Below, one piece after another: positions 17,976-25,716 of a stretch of 64,000 nucleotides of DNA. The stretch lies in the NCBI GenBank assembly GCA_020638295.1, contig JACKIU010000001.1, forward strand, positions 434,001 through 498,000, read 5' to 3'. How positions within the stretch are numbered: the first letter of the stretch is position 1; every line of letters begins with the position of its first letter. This DNA comes from Rhodospirillales bacterium. Lineage in GTDB: Bacteria > Pseudomonadota > Alphaproteobacteria > Micavibrionales > Micavibrionaceae. The notes under the pieces are model-generated. The model had not been told where the DNA came from. It saw nothing but the letters and a program-made list of their open reading frames with translations, and did not search any database. A program made the position numbers and the translations under genes.

Positions 17976-17987
17976 TTTAAATGACTA
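17961..17987 (-). repeat. IS630 right inverted repeat, overlapping the murB 3' end
   Basis: On the minus strand it reads TAGTCATTTAAATTAACA. It contains the TAA used as the murB stop (17972-17974). Confidence 0.85.
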
Positions 17988-18898
17988 TAGTCTTTTTCAC
18001 CCACTCTTTGAATTTCCCAATGCAGGGTGAGGCCGAGGGTCTCGCTGGCTCGCTTGCGGATTTCTTCGCCGAGCATTTCCAGATCGGCGGCTGTGGCATC
18101 GCCCGTGTTAATCATGAAGTTGCAGTGCTTTTTGCTCATTTGCGCGCCGCCGATGCGCAGACCGCGCCCACCGACTTTTTCGATAATTTGCCAGGCGCGC
18201 ATATCTTCCGGCAGTCCGGCTTTGCGGAGTTCTGCGGCGATCGGGTTGGCGAAGGTTGAGCCGCCGGTTTTTTCCCTGATCGGTTGGGTTTCGTTGCGGC
18301 GTTTTTTTATCTCGGTGATGCGGGCTTTGACCGTATCATAGTCCTCGGCCACGCCCTTCAAAATCGCGGAGGTGAACACCATCTCTTCGGGCGGTTCGGT
18401 ATGGCGGTAGCTCATTTTCAGGTCTTCAGGGATGAGGCGGATTTCGTACCCGGCACGGGTGATCGCATTGACGCCGACCAGAATATCTTTCGTTTCGCGT
18501 CCATAGGCCCCGGCATTCATCCGTAGCGCGCCGCCCAGCGTGCCGGGAATGCCCGAGAGGAATTCCAGCCCCCCTATTCCTGCTTTCACCGCGGCGGCGG
18601 CGACGTTGCCGTTCAGCGCGCCGCATCCGGCCTGAATGTAGCGTTCGTCCAGCACTTTGACATCCGCGAATGCTTTTCCAAGTTGAATAGTTGCGCCGCG
18701 AATGCCGCCGTCACGCACGATGGTATTGGCCATGCCGCCGATGATGGTGAGGGGCTGGGTTATCGGCCATTGCTTAACAAAGGCCGCGAGATCGTCAGCG
18801 TCCGCGGGTTTAAAGAGTAGGTCGGCGGTGCCGCCGCAGCGGAACCAGCTTTGCGCGCCTGCGGGGGCGTTTTCGCTCAGAGTACCGCGCACCTTCAT
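17972..18898 (-). CDS. murB: UDP-N-acetylenolpyruvoylglucosamine reductase MurB, C-terminus altered by IS
   Basis: This FAD enzyme reduces UDP-GlcNAc-enolpyruvate to UDP-MurNAc. The 308 residues have the FAD motifs (TIIGGMANTIVRDGG, EFLSGIPGTLGGALRMNAGAYG) and the catalytic-domain segment with GGSTFANP and IEKVGGRGLRIGGAQMSKKH. The natural end is reached at EIQRVGEKD. The last five residues (YSHLN) and the stop codon are encoded inside the IS630 right end, so the original 3' end has been replaced by a short tail. The ATG is only 3 bases from a family A palindrome, so any ribosome binding site lies in the repeat and none is obvious. It is preceded by murC, 91 bases away. Confidence 0.95.
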   Translation of the reverse strand: MKVRGTLSENAPAGAQSWFRCGGTADLLFKPADADDLAAFVKQWPITQPLTIIGGMANTIVRDGGIRGATIQLGKAFADVKVLDERYIQAGCGALNGNVAAAAVKAGIGGLEFLSGIPGTLGGALRMNAGAYGRETKDILVGVNAITRAGYEIRLIPEDLKMSYRHTEPPEEMVFTSAILKGVAEDYDTVKARITEIKKRRNETQPIREKTGGSTFANPIAAELRKAGLPEDMRAWQIIEKVGGRGLRIGGAQMSKKHCNFMINTGDATAADLEMLGEEIRKRASETLGLTLHWEIQRVGEKDYSHLN

Positions 18899-18900
18899 CC

Positions 18901-18977
18901 GTCATTGCGAGCGCAGCGAAGCAATCCAACTCTTGTAGATGGATTGCCGCGTCGGGCCTCGCCCTCCTCGCAATGAC
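18901..18977. repeat. Palindromic repeat family A copy 2, between murC and murB
   Basis: The outer arms GTCATTGCGAG and CTCGCAATGAC and the inner AAGCAATCCA/TGGATTG match the copy in recN. The element fills 77 of the 91 bases between murC and murB and abuts the murB start. Confidence 0.92.
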
Positions 18978-18989
18978 GTTGAGAGATTA

Positions 18990-20432
18990 TCACGCTGCAC
19001 TGCCTTTGGCCTTGACAAGCTCAGCATCCAGCCCGGCGGGCAGGTCGTAGGCCCAGCCGGTAATATCGCCCGCGCCCATGCAGATGACGTAGTCGCCGGG
19101 GCGGGCGAGGCGCGCGATCATATGGGGAAGCTCTTTGCGGTCAGGCAATGCCGTTACATCCCGGTGGCCGTGGTTTTTGATGCCTTCAACGAGGCTGCGT
19201 TTATCGGCGCCTTCAATCGGGTCTTCACCGGCTGCGTAAACATCGGCGATAATCACGCTATCGGCTTCGTTAAAGCATTTGCAGAATTCTTCGAACAAAT
19301 CGTGCAGGCGGGTATAACGGTGGGGCTGCATGACGGCGATGACGCGTGCGCCGCTTTGCAATACGGCCATGCGCGCCGCTTTGAGCACAGTTTCTATCTC
19401 AATCGGGTGGTGGGCGTAATCGTCGATGACGGTGATATCATGGCTGGTGCCGGTTCTGGTAAAGCGGCGTTTGACGCCGGTGAAACCGGCCAGCGCCTTT
19501 TTCATGATCGCGTGAGGAACGCCCATTTCATACGCAATCGCCAGCGCGGCCAGCGCGTTGAGGATATTATGTTCGCCGAGCATCGGCAGATACACATCGC
19601 GCAAAACGCTCTCATCGGGCAGGGTCACATCAAACACACTGCCATCGGGTCCGGTTTTGACATTGGACACCTGCACGTCGGCCTGCGGATTAAAGCCATA
19701 GGTGATGAGCTTGCGGTCTTTCACGGAGGGGATGAGGGCCTGAACCTCCGGGTGATCGATGCACAGCACGGCGTAGCCGTAAAACGGGACGTTATGGATG
19801 AACTGGCGATAGGCGTCACGCACGGCCTCGAACGTGCCGTAATGTTCCATATGTTCGGGATCGATATTGGTGACAACGGCGACAGAAGTCGGCAGGCGGG
19901 TGAAGGTGCCGTCGCTTTCATCGGCCTCGACAACCATGATATCGCTCTGGCCCAGCCGGGTGTTGGTGCCATAGGCATTGACGATGCCGCCATTGATGAC
20001 GGTAGGGTCGAAGTTTGCGGTTTCCAGCATTTGCCCAACCATCGAGGTGGTGGTGGTTTTGCCATGCGTTCCGCCGATGGCCACCGCCCATTTCAGGCGC
20101 ATCAGCTCGGCCAGCATTTCGGCGCGGCGAACAACGGGCAGGCCGAGATCGCGCGCGGCTTGCAGTTCTGGGTTGGTTTTCTTGATGGCAGAGGAAATCA
20201 CGACAGCAGCGGGGAGGTTTCCGTCCGCATCTTTGAGGTTATCAGGTTCGTGACCAACTTTGATGTCGATGCCGGTTTCGCGCAGGCGTTTCACATTCGC
20301 GCCTTCGGCCATATCCGAACCGCGCACCTTATAGCCCAGCGAATTCAGGATTTCGGCAACACCGCTCATCCCGATGCCGCCGATGCCGATAAAATGAAGC
20401 GCGCCGATGTCTTTGGGTAGGCCGTGTTGCAT
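18990..20432 (-). CDS. murC: UDP-N-acetylmuramate--L-alanine ligase MurC
   Basis: MurC adds L-Ala to UDP-MurNAc. The start at 20432 (MQHGLPKDIG) has AAGGAAAC eight bases upstream and gives 480 residues. The frame extends 10 codons further up without support. Signatures are the N-terminal GIGGIGMSGVAEIL, the P-loop GTHGKTTTTSM, the central Glu/His region (ADESDGTF; NIDPEHMEHYG) and the C-terminal DDYAHHPIEIETVL motif. It lies after an orphan lipoprotein gene that has its own terminator, so murC may depend on promoters in the gap or on readthrough. Confidence 0.98.
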   Translation of the reverse strand: MQHGLPKDIGALHFIGIGGIGMSGVAEILNSLGYKVRGSDMAEGANVKRLRETGIDIKVGHEPDNLKDADGNLPAAVVISSAIKKTNPELQAARDLGLPVVRRAEMLAELMRLKWAVAIGGTHGKTTTTSMVGQMLETANFDPTVINGGIVNAYGTNTRLGQSDIMVVEADESDGTFTRLPTSVAVVTNIDPEHMEHYGTFEAVRDAYRQFIHNVPFYGYAVLCIDHPEVQALIPSVKDRKLITYGFNPQADVQVSNVKTGPDGSVFDVTLPDESVLRDVYLPMLGEHNILNALAALAIAYEMGVPHAIMKKALAGFTGVKRRFTRTGTSHDITVIDDYAHHPIEIETVLKAARMAVLQSGARVIAVMQPHRYTRLHDLFEEFCKCFNEADSVIIADVYAAGEDPIEGADKRSLVEGIKNHGHRDVTALPDRKELPHMIARLARPGDYVICMGAGDITGWAYDLPAGLDAELVKAKGSAA

Positions 20433-20530
20433 AGTTGTTTCCTTTTGACCACAGATGAACACAGATACACACGGATCGTTCTAGCAAAAACCATGAAGCC
20501 AGACAAAGGAAAACACTGTTTTAATGCTGA

Positions 20531-20563
20531 AAATAAAAACCCCGGAGCGTGTCCGGGGTTTCG
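20531..20563 (-). terminator. Rho-independent terminator after the orphan lipoprotein gene
   Basis: The minus strand forms GAAACCCCGG-ACACGCT-CCGGGGTTT followed by TTATTTT, starting about 20 bases after the lipoprotein stop. It lies between that gene and murC. Confidence 0.8.
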
Positions 20564-20581
20564 TGGGATGATTTTTATATT

Positions 20582-21367
20582 TTACCGGGCATATTCATAA
20601 CATAGGGCAACAGGGACAGAGTCTACTGCGACAGCCACATGCTCATCGGGAGATGCCTTAAGTTCTTCTGGCGAGACTTTTGCAGAGGCAAAGCAACCTG
20701 TTATCCCACCAAATTCGAAATTGTAGTCTTGGGGGTTTTTGTAATATTTCATATCCGGACACACTGTGTCATCGGTCAGGCGTGTTTCTTTGCTTAGGGT
20801 ATTTGTGATTTCATTGAACGTTAAAAGTGTTTCCTGGCAGGCAAGTTTTCCCTCACCAGAAACAATATTCATATAAGCTGGCGAATTCACGGTAGAGAAA
20901 CTACTATCAGCGTCGCCGTTCGCCACAACAACGTTCTGTGTAGCCGTGGAAAATTCTCCTCCGATTCCCTGCGTTTGTTGCCCTTCAGGGGACGTCAAAC
21001 TGATATCATTAGAAACCTCTTCCGGGGAAACAATAGCTGTTGCACAGACCACACATGCCCCTTCGCTTACAGAAATTCTCTGCCCCTGCTCCGCAGGTTG
21101 GTCCATACCACCTGAAATTGTCGCGGTCGCCCCTACTTCGCCTGCCGGAAGTTTTTTTGTTGGGTTAAATTGTTCTTGATCACTAAAATTGGAAGGAATG
21201 CGAACTACGCGGTGATTGACGGCAATTACCTTGTCGGCTCCCTCACCGTTACCTAAAGCGAATGTTAGCTCTTGCCCTTTATCTCCGTAAAAAGATGTTG
21301 CGCAACCAGCAAGCTGTGTAGCACCAAATAACAAAGACAGGCCTACGGCTCTATTTCTAAACGACAT
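20582..21367 (-). CDS. Orphan lipoprotein inserted in dcw
   Basis: The 261-residue protein has a clear lipoprotein signal (basic start, LSLLFGATQ core, lipobox LAGC with Cys22). The rest is polar, Ser/Thr/Gly/Glu-rich, with four cysteines beyond the lipobox (VCVCAT-like pair near residue 105 and later singles), and fits an extracytoplasmic domain. I recognise no family. It separates murG from murC, where other genomes have nothing. It carries its own consensus promoter (21401-21430), a strong GAGGAGA ribosome binding site overlapped by a hairpin, and its own terminator, so it is a self-contained unit probably acquired into the cluster (inference). Confidence 0.75.
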   Translation of the reverse strand: MSFRNRAVGLSLLFGATQLAGCATSFYGDKGQELTFALGNGEGADKVIAVNHRVVRIPSNFSDQEQFNPTKKLPAGEVGATATISGGMDQPAEQGQRISVSEGACVVCATAIVSPEEVSNDISLTSPEGQQTQGIGGEFSTATQNVVVANGDADSSFSTVNSPAYMNIVSGEGKLACQETLLTFNEITNTLSKETRLTDDTVCPDMKYYKNPQDYNFEFGGITGCFASAKVSPEELKASPDEHVAVAVDSVPVALCYEYAR

Positions 21368-21375
21368 AACATTCT

Positions 21376-21397
21376 CCTCAATTTTTCAAAACTGAGG
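21376..21397 (-). promoter_or_regulatory. Leader hairpin overlapping the lipoprotein ribosome binding site
   Basis: In the minus-strand leader, CCTCAGTTT pairs with AAATTGAGG around a TGAA loop (one G-U pair). The GAGG at its 3' side is the first half of the GAGGAGA ribosome binding site, so folding would mask it. The weak, AU-rich stem would melt easily. Confidence 0.45.
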
Positions 21398-21400
21398 ATG

Positions 21401-21430
21401 CTTATACCCCCCCATTTATAATTATGTCAA
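21401..21430 (-). promoter_or_regulatory. Sigma70-type promoter of the orphan lipoprotein
   Basis: On the minus strand a perfect TTGACA and TATAAG are separated by 18 bases, 34 bases before the ATG. Confidence 0.6.
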
Positions 21431-21449
21431 TATATTTTGTAAATTGTCT

Positions 21450-22553
21450 CTACTCGTTCCATCCGCTCATGATGGCGGTGACGAGGTTGCCGAGTTTACG
21501 CGCGGCGTCGGGGCGGCCACATTCGCGGGCCTTTTCGGCGGCACTAAACAGAATTTGCGGATTTTGCAGGAAAGTTTCGATCCTTGCAAGTACGGCCTCT
21601 GGGGTGAAGCCGCTTTCGGCCATGACCCAGCCACCGCCCGCATCGGCGATTGTCTCGGCGTTCATTTTTTGTTGCTGGTCTTTGTGATGCGGATAGGGCA
21701 CGAAAATCGCCGGGCGTCCGGCGGCGCTCATCTCCGCGACCGTGCTGGCGCCCGAACGGCCAATGAAGAGGTGGCAGCGCTCTATTTGCGCGGCGACATC
21801 GTCGATGAAGGTGGACAGGCGGGCTTTGATACCCGCGCTATCATAGAGTTTTTGCGTTTGCTCAAGATCTTCTTCGCGGCATTGCTGGACAATATTCAAC
21901 CTCGCGCGGTGATCGGCGGGAAGCTGTGCTAAAGCCTTGGGCACTACGTCGCTGAACACATGCGCGCCGAGCGAGCCGCCCATAATCAGGATATTAAGCG
22001 GGCCGTCATTTTCAAGTTTTGGATAAGGTTTGTTATAGAGCGCGGCGATGTCTGCGCGCACCGGATTGCCGGTGAAAATCATGCGGATTTTTTCCGCTTC
22101 TTCCAGCCCGCGCAGTGACGGTGTTGACGAAGCAATGCGCGCGGCTTTCACAGCCAGCATGGCGTTGGCCTTGCCGAGGATCGCGTTTTGTTCGTGCAGA
22201 ATGGTCGGAATGCGCATTTTCTGCGCCGCAAACACCGCCGGGAAAGACGGATAGCCGCCAAAGCCGACGACGATTGCGGGCCGGGTTTTTTTGAGCAGGG
22301 CGCGGGCCTGTAAAATGCCAAGCCCCAGATCCAATGCACCTTTGATTTTTCCTTTGATCCCGGCGCCCAGTGTGCCGGATTTAATTTCATGGACAGGGAT
22401 GTCTTTAAACAATTCCATATATTTAAGACCGCGCGTATCGGTGGCCAGTTCAACGCGGTAGCCACGTGAGACGAGATCGAGCGCCAAGGCCTGGGCGGGC
22501 ATGATGTGGCCGCCGGTTCCGCCTGCGCTGAGGATGACAAGTGCGTCTTTCAT
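21450..22553 (-). CDS. murG: UDP-GlcNAc transferase MurG
   Basis: This peripheral inner-membrane glycosyltransferase converts lipid I to lipid II. The 367 residues include the N-terminal GGTGGHIMPAQAL loop, VVGFGGYPSFP, HEQNAILGKAN, the C-domain GGSLGAHVFSD and GRSGASTVAEMSAAGRPAIFVPYPH, all typical of MurG. It overlaps ftsW by four bases (ATGA). Downstream (toward murC) it is followed by 82 AT-rich bases containing the lipoprotein promoter. Confidence 0.98.
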   Translation of the reverse strand: MKDALVILSAGGTGGHIMPAQALALDLVSRGYRVELATDTRGLKYMELFKDIPVHEIKSGTLGAGIKGKIKGALDLGLGILQARALLKKTRPAIVVGFGGYPSFPAVFAAQKMRIPTILHEQNAILGKANAMLAVKAARIASSTPSLRGLEEAEKIRMIFTGNPVRADIAALYNKPYPKLENDGPLNILIMGGSLGAHVFSDVVPKALAQLPADHRARLNIVQQCREEDLEQTQKLYDSAGIKARLSTFIDDVAAQIERCHLFIGRSGASTVAEMSAAGRPAIFVPYPHHKDQQQKMNAETIADAGGGWVMAESGFTPEAVLARIETFLQNPQILFSAAEKARECGRPDAARKLGNLVTAIMSGWNE

Positions 22554-23749
22554 GAGGTCGCTCCTTGCGTATCCGCGCCGGGCGCTTTTGAAGCCGATGC
22601 TTTTGACGCGGTGATGGACAACCCGCCTTTGGAAATCCCCGTGCGGCGTTTCCGGCGGGTCAGGGCCAACACCATGCCCATTGAAAAGCCGATCGACAAG
22701 AGCGACGAGCCGCCATAGCTGATCAGCGGCAGGGTCATCCCTTTCGTCGGCAGGAGATGCAGGCTAGAGCCCATATGCACAAGGGCCTGCAGACCGAACA
22801 TGGTCAGCAGGCCGCCGACGGCCAGCACCACAAACATATCGTTGGAATCCATCAGGCGATTAAACCCTCGTAGCAGGATAAATCCATAGACAGCCAGAAG
22901 TATCAGAACAAAGATCAGACCCATTTCTTCGGCGGCGACGGAGAAGATAAAATCGGCATGAGCGTCGGGCAGCCCCATTTTGACTGTGCCCTGCCCCGGC
23001 CCGGTGCCGAATAAGCCGCCATTTTGGAAGGCCTGCAGGGATTTATCAACCTGATAGGTATCGCCGCTTTCCGGGTGGAGGTAGCGGTCGATCCGGCTTT
23101 GCACGTGATCGAAGCTCATATAGGCCGCGCCCAGACCGCCGACGCCCAGCACAACCAGTACCGCCAAAAGGCGAAAGGGGAAACCGGCGAGAAAAATCTG
23201 CGCGGCCCAGATCGCGGTGACGATCACGGTCATGCCGAGGTCCGGCTGGAGCAATAGCAATGTCACAGTCAGGGCATAAAGCCCGGCGGTGATCGCATTG
23301 CCGGGAAAATTTTCCTTTTCCTTTTGCATCGCCATAAACCAGGCCGCCAGCACTGCGAACGCAGGCTTGATAAATTCGCTGGGCTGGAGCGAAAAACCAA
23401 AGATATGAATCCAGCGCTGGGCGCCTTTAATCTCCATGCCGGTGACCAGCACTGCGATCATTGCAACGGCGCTGCCGACAAAGGCAAGCGCGGCCAACCT
23501 GCGGATATTACGCTGGCCCAGAAAAGAAAGGCCAATGAGCATGCTCATTGCCGGAACCAAAATGACGAGATGACGTTTGAGAAAATGATAATTTCCCAAA
23601 CCGATGCGCTCGGCCACTGGCGGGCTGGCCGTAGCAACCAGAGCGATGCCGAACACGGCCAGCGTCAGAAGCGCGGCCAGCATAGCGCGATCGACCGTCC
23701 ACCACCATTGGCCGAAAAGGGACGTATCGGTGCGGGCGAAAAGGCTCAT
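22550..23749 (-). CDS. ftsW: Lipid II glycosyltransferase FtsW (SEDS family)
   Basis: The 399 residues have about ten membrane helices and the SEDS signatures: GAQRWIHIFGFSLQPSEFIKP with the catalytic-region residues, and the C-terminal SYGGSSLLSIGFSMG. FtsW polymerises lipid II at the septum with its partner FtsI, encoded upstream in the same cluster. The C-terminal cytoplasmic tail is basic (RRKRRTG). It overlaps murG by ATGA and the upstream membrane orphan by ATGA. Confidence 0.97.
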   Translation of the reverse strand: MSLFARTDTSLFGQWWWTVDRAMLAALLTLAVFGIALVATASPPVAERIGLGNYHFLKRHLVILVPAMSMLIGLSFLGQRNIRRLAALAFVGSAVAMIAVLVTGMEIKGAQRWIHIFGFSLQPSEFIKPAFAVLAAWFMAMQKEKENFPGNAITAGLYALTVTLLLLQPDLGMTVIVTAIWAAQIFLAGFPFRLLAVLVVLGVGGLGAAYMSFDHVQSRIDRYLHPESGDTYQVDKSLQAFQNGGLFGTGPGQGTVKMGLPDAHADFIFSVAAEEMGLIFVLILLAVYGFILLRGFNRLMDSNDMFVVLAVGGLLTMFGLQALVHMGSSLHLLPTKGMTLPLISYGGSSLLSIGFSMGMVLALTRRKRRTGISKGGLSITASKASASKAPGADTQGATS

Positions 23750-24183
23750 GGCTGTTCCTTCTTAAACAATTTTCCCGTGTGAATGGATAAAATTAGTCCC
23801 AGTATCGCCAAACTCAGCGATGCCCAAATTGCAAAGTTTATAGTGTTGTTTCTTTCCCATGGTCTGCACTCAATAGTTAGCATCGCTTTTACTACATTAC
23901 TAAAATTATTTTCGTTGCTGTTTTGGGTTTCTGTTTGCTGCCGTTCGACAGCGCAATGTTCCGGTCTTTTCTCTACAAATGCGTAGTGAAAATAATCATA
24001 GCTGACGAAACATGAAAATAAAAATAAGGGGCACAAAAAACCTAACAGTGCCCGCGCCGCTTTTCTTTTTGCATGACGCCTGTTTTTAAAAAATAAAACC
24101 ACCGAAACGCACATGACAATCAGACCTGCAAGGTAGATTATCGCAGGAATAAGTGACGGCATGGTTATTCGGGGATAAGACAT
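23746..24183 (-). CDS. Membrane protein of unknown function between murD and ftsW
   Basis: The start at 24183 has AAAGGAA about ten bases upstream and yields 145 residues; the frame is open seven codons further up. Three hydrophobic segments are visible (about residues 9-31, 45-67, 113-134). A polar loop of about 45 residues between the second and third holds two cysteines (HCAV and IECRPW), possibly a periplasmic disulfide. It overlaps ftsW by ATGA, so it is translated with the cluster. I do not recognise the family. Base composition is more AT-rich than its neighbours, suggesting a later addition. Confidence 0.7.
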   Translation of the reverse strand: MSYPRITMPSLIPAIIYLAGLIVMCVSVVLFFKNRRHAKRKAARALLGFLCPLFLFSCFVSYDYFHYAFVEKRPEHCAVERQQTETQNSNENNFSNVVKAMLTIECRPWERNNTINFAIWASLSLAILGLILSIHTGKLFKKEQP

Positions 24184-24206
24184 GGTTCCAATTCCTTTAC
24201 GCACAC

Positions 24207-24266
24207 GTCATTGAGTATTTTCCCAGATCGATGGATTGCTTCGTCGCTAACGCTCCTCGCAATGAC
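24207..24266. repeat. Palindromic repeat family A copy 3, shortened left arm
   Basis: GTCATTGAG on the left and TGGATTGCTTCGTCGC ... CTCGCAATGAC on the right. The left inner arm is reduced. It lies between murD and the membrane orphan. Confidence 0.8.
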
Positions 24267-24279
24267 GGCATGGCCTTTA

Positions 24280-25713
24280 TCATGCGGCGGCTCCGGCGAC
24301 GGGCGTTTGTTCTTCATCAAGTGCGTTGACGAGGTTTTCGAAAGTTTCGCCGCGCTGGGCGTAGGAGCTGAACTGGTCGTAAGACGCACAGGCCGGAGAG
24401 AGCATCACAACCCCTGCGCCGCCGGGTCGGCCCCGCTCGGCTTGCGCCATCGTATGGGCCTCGCGCACGGCATTTTCGAGATCACCGCACAGCGTATAGT
24501 CGACCGAATATTGATCGAGCCAGCCGGCAAAGGCAACCATCGCCTCGCCGATCAAAAACACGTGGCGAACATTGTTCATTAACGGGTACAAATCTTCGAG
24601 GCTGTCGCCCTTGGGACGCCCGCCGGCGATCCAGTAGATATTGCGGTAGGCCGAGAGCGCTTTACTGGCGGCAATAACGTTTGTGGCCTTGCTGTCGTTG
24701 ATATACGGAATCCCGTTGATCACGCGAGTCTGGAACTGGCGATGCGCCAAACCGGGAAAGGTTTTCATATGTTCGAGAATTTCCTGCGGATCGAGCGCGA
24801 CATCCTGCGATGCACACACCGCATAAGCGGCGGCGGCGTTCTGGTGATTGTGCTTGCCGCGCAGGGCGCTGAGACCGTTGATCGAGCCGATCGCGCGCGC
24901 GTCACCATGGCGAGCATCAAAAACAATACCGTCTTTGACGAAGACCCCGTTTTCGACTTTACCTTCGAAGGAGAAGGGGCGAATGCGACGGGTGCCGATT
25001 TCAAAGGCGAGCATGTGTTCATAGATGCGGCGGCAGGGTTCGTCGTCGAGGCTGATGACCGCCAGACCTTCGCCGTCGAAAATATGCTCTTTGGCGGCGG
25101 CGTAGTTTTTGAAATTGCCGTGGCGGTCGAGATGGTCAGGGGTGATGTTGAGCAACACCGAAATATCCGGACGGAAAGTCGGGCATAAATCCATCTGGAA
25201 CGACGAGATTTCCAGCACGAAGAACCCGTCTTTTTTGGGCATATCCAGACTCAGTACGGGACGGCCAATATTGCCGCCCAGCGCGACAGAGCGCCCGGCA
25301 CTTTCAAGGATATGGGCGATCAGGGCCGTGGTCGTGGATTTACCGTTGGTCCCGGTGATGCCGATGGTTTCACGCCCATGGCCGCAGCGGTGGAGAATTT
25401 CAAGGTCGCAGATAATTTCAAGGCCGAGCTTGCGGGCCGTTCCGACGATCGAATGCGGGCGCGGGTAAAAGAGCGGCACACCGGGCGCGAGAACCAAGAG
25501 CGCGCAGCCTTTCAGCTGCGCTTCATCCAACATGATGACTTCGGCACCGGCTTTTACGGCCGCTTCATGACTTTGCGCGTTGTCGTCCCAAGCCAGAATT
25601 TTCGCCCCGGACTTGACCAGCGCTTTAATGGTTGCCAGACCGGAAAGCCCGAGGCCGAACACGGCTACGGGTTTTCCATTCAGCGTTTGTACGAAGTTCT
25701 TACAATCAATCAT
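24280..25713 (-). CDS. murD: UDP-N-acetylmuramoylalanine--D-glutamate ligase MurD
   Basis: MurD adds D-Glu. The 477 residues show the N-terminal Rossmann-like VFGLGLSGLATIKAL, the P-loop GTNGKSTTTALI, the central LEISSFQMD and NITPDHLDRHG motifs, and the C-terminal NDSKATN segment followed by AGGRPKGDSLEDL. The stop-to-start spacing to mraY is 3 bases, so it is in the same operon. The C-terminal end runs to within 14 bases of a family A repeat. Confidence 0.98.
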   Translation of the reverse strand: MIDCKNFVQTLNGKPVAVFGLGLSGLATIKALVKSGAKILAWDDNAQSHEAAVKAGAEVIMLDEAQLKGCALLVLAPGVPLFYPRPHSIVGTARKLGLEIICDLEILHRCGHGRETIGITGTNGKSTTTALIAHILESAGRSVALGGNIGRPVLSLDMPKKDGFFVLEISSFQMDLCPTFRPDISVLLNITPDHLDRHGNFKNYAAAKEHIFDGEGLAVISLDDEPCRRIYEHMLAFEIGTRRIRPFSFEGKVENGVFVKDGIVFDARHGDARAIGSINGLSALRGKHNHQNAAAAYAVCASQDVALDPQEILEHMKTFPGLAHRQFQTRVINGIPYINDSKATNVIAASKALSAYRNIYWIAGGRPKGDSLEDLYPLMNNVRHVFLIGEAMVAFAGWLDQYSVDYTLCGDLENAVREAHTMAQAERGRPGGAGVVMLSPACASYDQFSSYAQRGETFENLVNALDEEQTPVAGAAA

Positions 25714-25716
25714 ATA

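Larger units (their letters stand above)
17099..17987 (+). mobile_element. IS630-family insertion sequence, degraded
   Basis: The 889-base element is bounded by 27-base inverted repeats (17099-17125 and 17961-17987; four mismatches) that start TAGTAATTTAAA and, on the other strand, TAGTCATTTAAA. TA dinucleotides flank it at 17097-17098 and 17988-17989, the TA target duplication expected for IS630/Tc1-mariner elements. It carries one transposase reading region broken by two frame changes. It sits between the MurF-type gene and murB, and its right end supplies the murB stop codon. Confidence 0.9.

Noticed and set aside
18939..20420. A 493-codon open frame on the plus strand across murC
   Set aside because: It is antisense to an intact murC with all family motifs, has no ribosome binding site, and its product is His/Asp-rich with no recognisable fold. 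It is a by-product of GC-rich codon use.
24165..24389. A 74-codon minus-strand frame upstream of the membrane orphan
   Set aside because: It reads through repeat copy 3 and overlaps the end of murD in another frame; no supporting signal.
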